This document shows positions 22,901-34,334 of a stretch of 64,000 nt of DNA, piece by piece. Position 1 is the stretch's first letter, and every line of letters begins with the position of its first letter. The notes under the pieces are model-generated. The model was not told the origin of the DNA, did not search any database, and saw only the letters and a program-made list of their open reading frames with translations. Source of the DNA: Acephala macrosclerotiorum (taxonomy: Eukaryota; Ascomycota; Leotiomycetes; Helotiales; Mollisiaceae); the NCBI GenBank assembly GCA_014904845.1, contig MU119304.1, positions 62,001 to 126,000 on the forward strand, written 5' to 3'. The position numbers were made by a program, and so were the translations under genes.

Positions 22901-25900
22901 ACCGAACATTGTTGTCAATTGGATATGTTCCTTGGGCTCCTTGGTCTCCTGGGAGCCGGGGAAGTGGGCTAAGACATACTCGGACCTGGGGAGAAGACGT
23001 GTGAGTGGTTCACGTCGTCATGATGTCTTTAAAGAAAGCCTACAACATCTCGAAAAGGAGAGGCACTTGCCGACCAGCACTTGCTGCGAAGTACCAGAGG
23101 CAAAAAAAATATCAAAGTACGAACCAGCAGGCGATGTCCAAGAGAGTACCTCCCGCACGTGACACATCTCACTAGACACAACCTCATCTCCTCGCTCTCA
23201 GACGCTAATCTTGCTTCACCCATTCCCCGGAGCAGCCTAGTCTCACGAGCCCCTCTCGAATTAGACGAGTCCTCCAACCCACCTCAACATCGGTTCACAA
23301 GGCTTTTCCCATTGACCACAAATGGCGACACCGTGTAGCGCCGCTGAAAGCCCCCAGTGCCAAACCCACCACGAGCCCGATTCCCAAATGAGAATAGCTT
23401 CAATGAAAAGAAAAAATATATACGTAAAAATAGGAAAGACAAAAGCCCCGAGAAACTGTTTCCCGTGAAAAGCAATACCCACGGGAACGCAACTTTGCAA
23501 ATTGGGTAGAATTCCCGTGTGCGAATGGAAAGATGAGACGAAAGATGGAGGCAGCCAACTTGGCAGCTGCAGTCTTAACGAAGAAGCCCTATCAAAATGG
23601 CACGAGGACGACGAATTCCGAATCGGGATCCGTACAACGCCACCTGCACCGATGGGAAGATCGGACGAAAAGGCAGGTACGACACAGTCAGCTCGCGGCA
23701 CGACGTTTTGTTTGTGGCTTCATAGGCCTGGACTGGAGGTGGGGATGGTGCAGACTGGCTTGTCAGAATTATTGGTGGCGTTTTGATGGCGTTGCGCCGC
23801 ATTTGTGATGATTGCGCGATGACAGGCAGATGGCATGGGAGCTAGAGAATTGGTTGGGTTGGCAGCATATGGCGTATGTAATGGATGGTGTTGTGGCTGT
23901 TAAATTCGTACTTCGTATTGTTCGAACTTGGATGAGATCGTGACTGAACCAAGGCAGCCAGATCCGATCGATAGAGTTTTTTTTTTTTCCTTTTTCCTTT
24001 TCAGGGTAATTTATCGTGGTGCCGAAAATTGATGATTAATGTAGAAGGTCTTGGATTTTTGCGCAGGTTTTGAAAAACTCTTCTAGAAGCCTAGAAGGTT
24101 TTATATCTTGGATGCAGTTTCTTTCGTGAGCAGAATTGGAAGAGGAAGATGGTTGGTGAGATCTGGTTGGGTGAGCTGGGAAATGGGGGATCTTATGCAT
24201 CGTGCATATGATAAGGCAGAGGGTTAGGGGAAATGCGATGCATTAACGATTCAAATCAACTTCATCAAACAACAGCAGGGTAGAATTTTCCATCCCATCC
24301 TGGAATCGCGGAACATATATCGGACGAAAAACGGAACGTTATTCGGGGAATCCTGTTCGGCAGGCGCACAACATGGGTGACTGCAGGAATAGATTGCAGA
24401 TACTGTACACGGGTTTTGTGCAAATTGCTCTCTTATGAACGAGATATGCATAGTAGACTGGTTCGAAGTCCTAAATGGGGTGACCTCGATCCATTGGCGT
24501 GGTGGTCCTCGAATGGGCTGCGTGGTGTCGATACCTCGTTCTTTACAGTGGGATGTAGGATACCAAGAAATACATGTGTGCCCGTTTGAAGTAGAGCTGA
24601 GAACAAGCTTATTCCTGCTGTATTGCAGCTAAGATGTCTCAACAGTTACCAACAAAGTCATTCCCAGTGATGAGAAGCTGCCACAAGGATCAACCTCCCG
24701 TTCCCGATGCCGTGAGATCTTACTTAGTAACTTCTGCTTGCCGACCCGACGCCTATTCGATAGCTCTTAGCATTTCACGTACGGAGGTAGAATAGGGTTC
24801 ACTAGCCGTTGCTAATGCATGTCGATTCTCTCACTCGGCCAACCTGTGTATCCAAATTTGTACCGGGCTTGCCCTCCAATGCTCATTTCGTTTCGCGCGG
24901 CGCTTCTCGAAGCGGGAAAGAACAGTCTAAGAGAGCGCTAGAGGTCTAGGGACTGCGTGGCAGTGGAGACCCTGTGTTCTGGACCAGAGCCGAAAGATAG
25001 TGTCTGACCATCGTGGGAGTCGTTAGTTGTGCCTGACTTGGCATGGCTGCCGGCGGCACGAACAAAGAACATGGACCGAGCCCAGGGGTGGCGGAGCCGG
25101 ATGTGGGCCACTTCGAGATTGCTGCCGTCAAGCAGAAAATTGTGAGGGTAGTGACACAGGCAAGACAAGGCGTGTCGGAGGGAGGTGCAGCGCCGTCCAA
25201 GTAAATGCAAGTCAGATGAGCCCGGCGGCGAGGTGGGGTTGATGAAGTGCAGGACAGGATAAAGCAATCATGGGCGTGAGCAAATGGTGTGTAGAATGTC
25301 GTCTTTTGGCACTTTGACTGTTATCGACTTCCTGGTGGAGGCGTCACGACGTTCAATATTTCAATATTGGCCTGCAGCTGGTGGCGCCTTGGGCGTCGAA
25401 TGAGTGGTCCGACACCTATTTGTGCTGCAGCCCGGTCGTTCGGGGAAGCCTGGCGTCTCAATATTGACAGGGCTTGACACGCCTCTTACAGGGTACATGA
25501 ACAAAAGGGTGCAGTCCCCCAAAGGAGTGCTGGAGAGTCTGGATGTTCGAGTGCAGAAGTGCATCTTGCCTGTATCGACCGACTGTATACATAATCGAGT
25601 GAGGAGATCGACGGAAACGGCCGGCACCACCCTCACAGGCACCAACTACAGTCACTCGTTTCCTGTGTTTGGTTCCTAGATCCTCCAGACTTTCACGATC
25701 CTTTTTCCGAAGTGAGTTGAGGTACCTAATTTAACGTTTTCACGAAAAACAACAATACGGCCGACATCCCAAGAGATATATCTGCGACATCGCCCGAAAT
25801 CAGACACTTTGCGGGAAAGGATCTCCAGGACCTCGAAGGTTGAGGGTAATACAGAGTGCCTGTGCAGAATCCCAGAAAAGTTTGTTCTTGGGTCTGCAAA

Positions 25901-26033
25901 CATCCCTTTTTGGAAATCGGTACCACCACCAGGACGACAGCTATTGTCGACTCTCGCTGCGACAAATGCTGGAACCACGGTTATAAATCCTCATAGACTT
26001 GGAGATACTCATGATCAGCAACTCTCAGTCATC
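19934..26033. other. About 6 kb without a recognisable gene
   Basis: The ORFs seen (20256-20699 plus, 20656-20844 plus, 21335-21901 minus, 21930-22319 minus, 23261-23701 minus) have no domain, signal or consistent intron structure. The pair at 20470-20844 reads like a charged helical protein (KRVKSRLKLWLNKMHIKL, then LVKAAANEEMLKAWVTEYP) in two frames and could be a gene remnant. Homopolymer runs occur near 23980. No repeats or RNA genes were identified. Confidence 0.4.
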
Positions 26034-27270
26034 ATGGAGGGACAATGTTTAATCGATGTTTCCCGTTCATCCAGACCTCTCTCTTCAACACAAGCATCGT
26101 CGCACCATGGCTCAACCCCTACTAGAAGGCACGAACACTCATCTTGGCTCCGTCATTGTTCCATACCAACACGGCACCTCTTCCTGGTAATAATTCTGAC
26201 ATGTTTCCTGACATTCTCGTCGGCGTCGATATATATTGAAGAGGAGATGGTCGAGAGGTCGCCCGAGGACGTTGCGGAACTTCTAGAATCGACGTTCGCC
26301 CGTCTAGCTCGTTCAGGAACCATACTTGTTGATCAGCGTCCGCCACCAGAACCCAAGAGCTGGGAACTGGACACCGCCGACGATCTTCGACGTCGCGATA
26401 CCGACAACACTTCCAACTCAACCACGAACAGTTCATCAACTTCCACGCTGGCGCCCACAAGCACGTCGAGCGGCCTCGTCGCGACGACGGAGAGTGCGAG
26501 TCCGTTGCCAACCCCTTTCGATACCGGCTTCAACAATAATATCACCACCAACTGCCAATCCTTTATGACCTCCATGCTGGCGAACAGCACCTTCAAATCA
26601 TGCCTGCCATTCTCCCTTCTCCTTCAAGTATGCATTCTTTTCGGACGGAGATTGAACATCTGCTAACTTGTTCCAGAACTCCAACTCCTTCTTCCAAGCT
26701 TCGAAATCCCTCGTCCGCATTACCCAAACCCTCGACTACTCCTGCTCCGCGAACGTAACAACATGCTCCGCAGTAATGGCAGCTTTCGCCTCCAACATCA
26801 CCAGCACCTCCGCCTGCGCGAGCGACCTCTCATCCCAAAATCCCACAATCCAACAAGCCCGTCTCGGCCTCCTCGCATACCGAACCCTCTACTCCGCATC
26901 CTGCCTCCGCAACCCGTCTACATCCGCATACTGCTTCGCAGACGCGATAACGAACGCTAGCAATCCGACCGATAGCTACATATACTTCCTACCACTGAAC
27001 GTCAGTCTCGTAGGTGGAAGCCAGCCGACGTGCGACAGCTGTTTGAAGAACACGATGTCGGTTTTCGAGGCGGCAAGCTCAGATCGAAGTAGTGCACTGG
27101 CGAGCGACTATGTAAGTGCGGCGATGCAGGTAAATGTCAATTGTGGACCGAATTTCGTGAATCAGAGTCTGGCTGCGGCGGTGGTTTCTGGCTCTCCTAG
27201 TTCGCTGTCTGCTGGTCCCAGTTGGGGATTCTTTGCGCTAGTGTTGTTGGTAGTGAGTTGGTTGTTGTGA
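26034..27270 (+). CDS. Secreted GPI-type fungal protein with Ser/Thr-rich linker (DUF7729-like)
   Basis: Two exons (26034-26627 and 26677-27270; 49-nt intron, GTATGC...TTCCAG) give 395 aa. The N-terminal hydrophobic segment (HLFLVIILTCFLTFSSASIY) is a signal peptide or anchor preceded by about 45 polar residues. Then comes an Asn/Ser/Thr-rich region and a Cys-rich domain: NCQSFMTSML, FKSCLPFSLLLQNSNSFF, CLRNPSTSAYCFADAI, YIYFLPLNVSL, PTCDSCLKNTMSVFEA and NVNCGPNFVNQSL. It ends in a small-residue stretch plus hydrophobic tail (GFFALVLLVVSWLL), typical of a GPI signal. The Cys pattern matches a domain I recall as DUF7729, common in ascomycetes and of unknown function. The start is taken at the Met nearest the hydrophobic segment. 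Intact. Confidence 0.82.
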
Positions 27271-28199
27271 ATGTATATATGAGTGGAATGGAACGATTGC
27301 GAGTGTTTGGTTTGAGATTTGGATGGAAAGGAAAATTACATTGGCGCTATACCCACATGAAAGGCAATGGAAATTGGTACGGTCACAAAGGCGTTGTTAT
27401 ATATCTTCCCGCTCTCAACAACAAGGGAGTGGGAATTGATAATGGGTGTCTATTATCTGCATTGGAAAGAAGACATCGAGATTTTTTCGATTCTGGACTT
27501 CGATTCGAGAATGGGATTTATGAATCATTGGTAGTGCTTAATTCTTGTATATATGTATGAGGAACGATGAATGTATAGAATGATGAGTTGGATTCATACA
27601 CAATACTTTTTGCCAATGTCCGCCTGTGGCTTCTTTGCCAAGTGGCTACCAAACGTCAACACTATCATCTAATTAGCATTGTTCATTCTCGATGAATTGA
27701 TGTTGCACAGTTTTCGTACCTTGCGTCGCTTTCTAATGTTCCTGCATACTTGGCGTAATTCTGCCTGTTCATCACTCCCAAATCGGGTCAATCTGTGAGT
27801 CAATCACCGTTGGATGATCTCCCGCTCGCTTCCGACAACACGCGTCTGCATCTCAACGTCAACTCTTGTTGAGAGCAATTTTTGATGGCAGGCAAAAAGG
27901 TGAGTTATTCATTGATTTCTACTGAGAGCTCGAAATTAGAGTTTTATCCTTAGCTCCATCACGTGCCAGAATGCCATCTCAATAACTCTGATGAGCCTCA
28001 TCTGGTGTATCTTCAATTAATTACCAAGCTGGGAAGATTTTTCTTGTTCGGGTGCGATTGGGGTATAAATCTTGCTGCTTCCTCTTCCAGTGCGTATCCA
28101 TTTCCTGATTCGTTTTCATCACACATCTTGCCCAGCCATCATCACCAATCATCATTCTATCCACATCCTGTGATAAATTATTATAAATAAGCAGCCAGC
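27271..28199. other. Intergenic, no gene recognised
   Basis: Short ORFs only (for example 27963-28190). Contains the 3' end of the GPI protein gene and the upstream region of the methyltransferase gene. Confidence 0.45.
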
Positions 28200-29526
28200 A
28201 TGTGGGAAGAATTTCAATCCTCCCGAATCCAACATTCTCCATCTCTCACCGAACTCTTAAAACGAAATCGCCTCCCTCGGAACGAGACTAGGTGGCGACA
28301 TCCAAAAGCTGGAAGCCAGAGTTGAAGAGCCCAGTGCCTCATCGGCTTCAGCCCTAGAATATTCCAAGAAACGCAAACACACCGCGTCAAAACACTCGCT
28401 GTCAGAATTACTCGACTTCGCGAAAAGAGGTTGCTCGATCGACACCACATCCGCCCCCAACTGCCTTGAAGACGATATATGGGCGCATTTAGAAAACCTG
28501 GAGGCTAAAATCAACAACCTTAGACACGCTACAACCAACGCTTTGTCCGGGGGATCTACCACCGCGATCCTGTCTGCAATCGGCAATATGAGTTCGCAGA
28601 TACGACAGCTGGAAGGCAAGATTGATGGGGTTGCGAATATGACTGGGAGTTCGGTGTCGGCAGCGTACAACAGGCGTGCATCGACGTATGATGCGGATAC
28701 GACGTTCCATTGGAGACTTGCTCAAGAATATATCGAGTACGTGAAGCCGAAGGCTGGAGAGTCGCTGTTGGATCTTGCTTGTGGGACTGGACTGGTGACT
28801 TTTGCACTTGCTCCGCATCTGAAAAAGGTGAAGGATGATGAAGAGAAACCGCTGATTGTGGGTGTTGATATCGCGGATGGCATGCTTGAACGAGCAGTAT
28901 TCAAACTTGGTCACGAGGAAAATAGTGGATTGGAGATTGAATTTTTGAAGGGAGATATCACAAGACTGGACGAGGTTGAGGAATTGAGTGACATGGGAGG
29001 AGCATTCGATATTATTACCGTCTGCTCGGCGCTTGTTCTACTCGACTATCCTAAGGAGGCTATTAAACACTGGGCTAAATACCTCAAACCAGGCGGGCGT
29101 CTCGTCCTCGACGTTCCACACCCAATGGCGATGTTAGGCGTCAAAGTCCTGGGCAAGATCGCTAGGGACTTCGGCATTCCGACTCTAGGGAACAGAGAAT
29201 GGGTCCACAATCTAGACTCGTTGAAAGAGGAGCTTGAAGATGCAGGACTTGATGCTGAAGTGCAGCAAACTAAGAAATGGCACGACGTTCCGTCGAGGAC
29301 AAAGTACAAAGGGTGGAATTACGAGGAAGGCGTTTGGCATTCTGAAGATGGCGCCAACGTATTTGACTTTGTGACGAAGGATAATGAGGCCTGGGGCACC
29401 TTGAAAGACTGTGACAGGGAGAATGCCCGGGCTTCATTCGTAAGGGAGTGGCGTGACCTGGCGGAAGAGGATAATAGTGTCCGGGAGGTCAATGGGCTGT
29501 TTATCGGTGTTGGTGTGAAGCGATGA
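28200..29526 (+). CDS. SAM-dependent class I methyltransferase with N-terminal coiled coil; apparent 1-nt frameshift near the start
   Basis: Transfers methyl from S-adenosylmethionine to an unknown substrate. The C-terminal 300 residues carry motif I (LLDLACGTGLVTFAL), an acidic post-I site (IVGVDIADGMLERA), FLKGDITRL and FDIITVCSALVLLDYP, then YLKPGGRLVLDVPHPM. Upstream, the frame is open back to 28261 and encodes heptad-like sequence (GGDIQKLEARVEE; LENLEAKINNL; QIRQLEGKIDGV). No ATG occurs in that frame before 28588. The ATG at 28200 opens a second frame (MWEEFQSSRIQHSPSLTELL) that would fuse smoothly to it if the A-run at 28259-28262 were one base shorter. So either a one-base error or mutation hides the start, or translation begins at 28588. 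I favour the first. Confidence 0.75.
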
Positions 29527-29892
29527 CAAGGTAGGCGGTTGATATACACTCAATCTGGGGTTCTCTGTCACGATCGGAGACATTGAGATTATTGCAACTG
29601 GAAGGAACTTTGTAAGATTATATTCGGTTCCTCGGTAGGCTTTTACAGTCGTACCCTGCTCGAGGACTCTCCCTCTCACTTCCCACCAAACCCACCCATG
29701 GCCGGCATCTTCCCAGCCCACTCCTCCGCCCCTCCGCCCCTCCCTCCATCGCATCAATCAACTACCTCGTCAAGAGCCCTCTCATCACCGACAACGTCCA
29801 CCCCCTCTCTCCAGTCAACCTAACAAACACCTACCCACCATCTATACCCCTCATCCAACCCTCCTCTTCCGCTTCCCCGGGAATAGCAGCTA
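29527..29892. other. Intergenic, flank of the transposon
   Basis: No gene assigned. The frame around 29755-29890 (ending SSSASPGIAA) is open and proline/serine-rich up to the transposon insertion point and could be a gene fragment. Confidence 0.35.
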
Positions 29893-31271
29893 CAGTCGGC
29901 TCGCTTATGTTCCCGTGATTTTAACTTTAAAAGCGCGTTTTTACGCGTTCGCGTTCCATTCCTCCTACATAAACTTCCAAAATGCCACCTCAACGCACTC
30001 CTCTCGGGCCAATCGATGGCAATAAGCCTCGTAAGGGGCCACTCTCTGAATTCGAAAGAGGCCGTATTATTGGCATGCATAATGGCGGCGCAAATAAAGC
30101 TACAATCCAGCGCTTCTATTCTCACTCTTATTCCACGATCACAGACACTATCGAAAAAGAAGAACTACGCAACAACGGTCACTCTATGTCTAAATCCGGC
30201 CGGTCAAAATGTTATTCTCCTGCTGAAGAACGTCTTGTACTACGGTATGTTCGAAGTTTCCCGAAAGACACATATGCAGAGGTCATTAAGGCGTGTTCAG
30301 TCACATTTAAGAAGGGCACAGTGAAAAAGATCTTGAAAGAGCATGGAATCAAGAATTGGAAGTGCAAACGGCGACCATTTCTTACTCAAAAGAATGCCAA
30401 TAAGCGATTTGCTTGGTGCCTTGCGCATCGGCATTTAAATGCAGAGGAATAAGAGATGCATATGTGGAGTAATGAGTGCTCATGTGAGCGAGGGCGGGGG
30501 AAGCGAGATGAATAGTGCTTTCGAACATCGACAGAGAAGTGACAACCAAAAATGGTCCAAACTTACGGAATGAATAAAAATATGAAGATTATAGTCTGAG
30601 CATGCTTTTGGGACCTCGGACGATCTAATCTCTACATCATGAATCGAGATTTTGAGAGCAAGAAACATAAATATTCCGCCAACTCTTATATCGAGGTTTT
30701 AAATGCAGAAATTGCTCCAATTTTCGAAAACCTTGACTCAGAGTATATATTCATGCAAGACAATGCCTCTATTCATTGTACTAAGAAAGTCAAAGACTAG
30801 TTCACTGCCAAAAAGATTACACAGCTTATAGACTGGCCTCCTTATTCTCTTGATTTGAACCCAATCGAGCATATTTGGTAGCATTTGAAAACTAGGTGTT
30901 ATAAGATGTTCTTAGAGATTGCAGCAGATAAGTCTGAGTCAGAACATACGCGACAACGATTAGAATCATGCCTTCAAGCTGCTTGGGATACTTTAGACCA
31001 AGAATTGTTCAATACTTTGAGTGCAAACATAAGTGCTAGAATAGAAGCTGTTATTGAGGCCAAGGGATGGCACACAAAATATTGAGCTCAGTTTTGGACA
31101 TTTTTGCGAGATTTTTGTATCATTAGAAAGAGGACACATAGGCACATCAATAGCTTCAATCAGATCTTAATTTGGATGAGAATTGGCAAAGTTATATGGA
31201 GTTTAAGTTTTTGGGAAAATGTAGAGTGCGGGGTAAAAAAAAAAATCACGGGAACTTTATGTTAGGGACTG
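29893..31271 (+). mobile_element. Tc1/mariner-type DNA transposon, full length but inactivated
   Basis: Imperfect terminal inverted repeats of about 30 bp both read CAGTC, then a variable middle, then GTTCCCGTGATTTT inward. TA dinucleotides (29891-29892 and 31272-31273) flank the ends, as expected for TA target-site duplication by this superfamily. The 1,379-bp interior holds one transposase reading frame. The same inner end motif flanks the MITE at 56744-57215. Confidence 0.9.
29982..31085 (+). pseudogene. Tc1/mariner transposase with six in-frame stop codons
   Basis: One uninterrupted frame of 368 codons with no indel. It has an N-terminal helix-turn-helix part (GPLSEFERGRIIGMHNGG; YSPAEERLVLRYVRSFP), then the DDE/D catalytic part: WSNECSCERGRGKR (first catalytic Asp is Asn here), FMQDNASIHCTKKV (second Asp) and WPPYSLDLNPIEHIW (third acidic site). 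Stops are at 30450, 30513, 30540, 30597, 30798 and 30879, each where Trp fits the family consensus (for example before FRT in DE*CFRT and after IW in IW*HLK). All are single or double G-to-A changes of TGG. Many Gln codons, which C-to-T changes would turn into stops, survive. Confidence 0.9.
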
Positions 31272-31684
31272 TATATGAGAAACAGTCCAATCAAACCGTC
31301 CTACTTCCTCATCAAACGCTTCGACGATATTGAATACCCTGTGACAGACTGCATTGGTGGGTATTCGTGTGAAGAGGATGGTGAGGGAGCGGAAGGGACA
31401 ACTGTGCCCGGAGGAGCCGGGAATGGAGCGTGTGCCCACCGCGAGGGTGCGATGGATGGCATCCTTTTCTTTGTCGATTTGTTATCACTTATACTCGCCA
31501 AGTTCAGAAATCTATCCAAATACCTAATCAATTCTTAAAACACAACCATAACTTTTGGTCCTTACGAAAGCAGTGCTCTAGGCTTTTATTCCAGACTTTT
31601 TTTTTTTAAAAAAAAAAACCAATTACAGAGCTTGAAAATATCCACTTTAATCTTTTACAAGGGTTTTATGACTTTTATTACTCT
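31272..31684. other. Transposon right flank, no gene recognised
   Basis: A short ORF at 31275-31538 has no recognisable domain. An A/T palindrome (TTTTTTTTTAAAAAAAAAA) lies near 31600. Confidence 0.4.
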
Positions 31685-31964
31685 CCCCCCCCCCTAATTA
31701 ATTGTAACAGTGGGGCAGATCCTTGAATCCAGTACTCCGAGTGGCCACAGCCATGTTCTTCAACGTTGGCACTGTCCAGAACAGACAAGCGAGAGTCTAC
31801 AAGTCCCCTGAGAAGATCTACTGAGCCTTGACGATGGCTTTAAGAGGCTTGCTAGGCCCTTCAACACAGTGGCTTTTACTGGCCCAGTACCCTGGCATCC
31901 TACCCGCAAAGTACCCGCAAAGTACCCACTGTTACAATTAATTGGGGGGGGGGGGGGGGGGGGG
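31685..31964. repeat. Inverted repeat with poly-C/poly-G ends, possible MITE
   Basis: A C-run followed by TAATTAATTGTAACAGTGGG (about 31685-31714) is mirrored by CCCACTGTTACAATTAATT followed by 21 G (31924-31964). Arms are about 30 bp and nearly perfect; total length about 280 bp. The interior has no ORF of note. Confidence 0.75.
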
Positions 31965-32023
31965 AGTAAGGCTTTGAGACTATGTGAAGGGGGTAAATGA
32001 GCTTCCGTATGTTTTTGTAGGGG

Positions 32024-32145
32024 TTGAGAATAAGGATTAAAGCCACTTAAAAGGTTGAAATCAAGAGTTAAAGTTACCTGAGAAGATTCCGAACGCTTGT
32101 AAGGGTTGAGATCAAGGATTAAAGTTACCCGAGGACTTGTAAGGG
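32024..32145. repeat. Three imperfect tandem copies of a 40-60 bp unit
   Basis: The block GGTTGAGATCAAGGATTAAAG, followed in two copies by TTACC-GAG, appears three times with small changes between 32024 and 32145. No coding sense. The rest of 32146-32970 shows no gene. Confidence 0.6.
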
Positions 32146-32970
32146 CCCATGTTTTTCGGAATGCGGATGCACAGCGGTTAAGCATTGACGCAATTCTAAA
32201 AAGACAAGGGTAGTTGATAAGGCTTCTAAGTTTGTTGGGGAAATAAACCAACCAATTTTACGTGCATTCTAAAAACGAGCCTCGCGTAGCGGTTTTATAT
32301 CCTGCCTTGTTAGGAATAGAAGCAGTAAACACTACTTTAGAATTGTGTCAATACTTCACCGCCGTACCTCCGTAATTGGCCAGGGCGGGTATGCAGGGAT
32401 AAGCAGGAGAAGAGGAGAGAGGCGGAGAACTTTTGAAGGATTGATAGTTCTCTGGGAAATGAGGAGTGGATTTTTAGCTTGCCGTGCTGCGCCGAGCCTC
32501 AAATTGCCCCCCTTGCTCTCACCTGTTTTTTTGCATAAAAGTCTGGAGCATGCTTTTGTAGGGCGGTAGCGAGAAAGTATAAATTTGTTTTAGTCTCTTT
32601 AGCCACGAGATGGTCTGTGATGTTTCAATATTTGTGGTGATTAGCTTATTCATACAAAACTGCTTGTTCCATTTAAGGCTCTTGGATACCCAGGTAGACT
32701 TCTGATCATGGCGAGTACTATACAAAGCTAGGTATCTTCGTACTGCAACAGATACTCATTTGCGATCGTTTCCCTTGCAATTTCAATGTCAACTGTCCCC
32801 ATATCAACATTTCACAGCACCGCACAAGAACTACCGGCAGCTTGGGAAGATTTTAATGACTGAAAGCCTGAATATTTAGCGACTATTACCCTGAAATTCA
32901 AGCAGCCTCCCTGAAATATAGCGATCAAAGTCTTCGTCACAACCCCGCAGCAACCCTGAAAATTACCCTG

Positions 32971-34334
32971 CTATTTCACTCCCTCCACTCCCACCATCCA
33001 TTGCCACCCCTCGGCGCCTCCACCACAAAACAATCCGTCCAACTCGTCGTCTTCGTAATCGATTAATTTGGTGTAATTTCCGCGGCCGACAGAGGACCAG
33101 TGCGTGGATTGTTGGATACAGTTGCTTGCAACAATAGGGCAGGTTCCATCGGTGAAGGAAAGTTGGCCGTATTTGGCGTGGGAAGACGAGAATGAGGAAT
33201 AGGATGTTATGGTGAATGCAAGGGCTGCGAGGAGGACGTCGACTGTCAATAGGCCTTGGAGTACACGCGGGTAGGGTAGATTGGCTAGCAATATTTGGAC
33301 GGAGACAAGGAGTAGAAGGAGATTGGAAGGAGCTGGTGGGCTGATATGTGTTGAGATGAGTGCTCCAAGGGCAATGATGATGGCGACGATAGCCCGGAAA
33401 GAGGAGTACCCAATGAGGAAGACGTCTATAAATCTCTTGATAGGACTCGCAATTTCAGTCCAAGTGGGAAGTCTGGACGCTGGTGAAGGAGGATGGTCAA
33501 ACTCAGTGTTCGATTCAGCAATTTCCCTCTCATAACTCGTGTCCAAGTTATTGGATGTCCGATGTGATCTGTACGGAGGCGGCAGGTCGTCAACCTTCGG
33601 CACATGCAAACGTTCGAGCTCAGTCTCGTGAGCATGTAATCGGTGGGTGTTCTTTCTTCTTGTCCAGGGTGACTTCGGACGCTCAGAGCTGCTATTTGTT
33701 GTGTTCAACGACAGAAATGCTGGCTTGACACCATAGCAACTAATGACCAGAGACACAAGAACGCCTGTTACAAGCAGAGGCCATGGTGTTGGGAGATAGT
33801 TGGGTAGGTAGTATGGCGTTTGTCGAGGTATGTGTGTAATTGATGTACCATGAAGTGGTAAGAGCTGGGGCTACCAAACACGGCCCACCCCCCCATTTTA
33901 CACCAAAAGTTACACTTTTTATAACTTAATAACTCGCCATATTTTTAATAAAATTTTATAAAATTGAAGAATTGGATTAAGATTTATTTAAATTTAATTA
34001 TATTAAAAATTCTAAAATTAATATTTTAAATTGCAAGTTTTATATATAAGTAAAATAGGAAATATTAAAATTTTCATAAATTTATATGTAAATTAAGCGA
34101 TTTTACTCCTCTTTCATAATTAACTATATACAACTTTTGCATTTCACATTTAATTTAATTTCTGAATCGTATAAAAGATGTATTTAGTAAAGATTAAGAA
34201 TATAAGAAGTTTTTATTAACTTAAATTGACGCGTTGTGGAGATATAAATAAACGCAAAAAAGGTGTTTTGGTGTAAAATGGTAAGGTGGGCCGTGTTTGG
34301 TGGCCCCAGCTCTTACCTCGGTGATGTTGGTCAT
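32971..34334 (-). CDS. Putative multi-pass membrane protein, first exon split by a MITE
   Basis: Reverse-strand reading: ATG at 34334 (CACC context) gives MTNITE, then the MITE 33861-34313, then an open frame from 33864 to the stop at 32971. Hydrophobic segments are WPLLVTGVLVSLVISCYGV, FIDVFLIGYSSFRAIVAIII, NLLLLLVSVQILLANLPY and LQGLLTVDVLLAALAFTIT. A polar stretch rich in Arg/Glu/Pro lies between the first two, and the tail is acidic. Removing the MITE with one TA copy restores frame. Treating 33865-34316 as an intron (GTAAGA...CCCCAG) also keeps frame and gives about 303 aa. Function unknown; no family recognised. Confidence 0.7.
33861..34313. mobile_element. 453-bp MITE with 48-bp inverted ends and built-in splice-site motifs
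   Basis: The left end AGAGCTGGGGCTACCAAACA and right end (reverse complement) AGAGCTGGGGCCACCAAACA continue as inverted repeats through ACGGCCCACC and CATTTTACACCAAAA. TA dinucleotides flank it at 33859-33860 and 34314-34315. The interior is extremely AT-rich and has no transposase. On the reverse strand G+TA+AGAG at the entry side forms a GTAAGAG donor and CCCCAG lies 5 bp inside the exit side. It shares the subterminal TTTTACACCAAAAGTTACA-like block with the MITE at 56744. Confidence 0.92.

Noticed and set aside
29982..31085. Stop codons decoded as Trp (alternative genetic code)
   Set aside because: All three stop codons appear at Trp positions in the same gene, while intact neighbours use TGG for Trp and normal terminators. 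Mutation explains it better.
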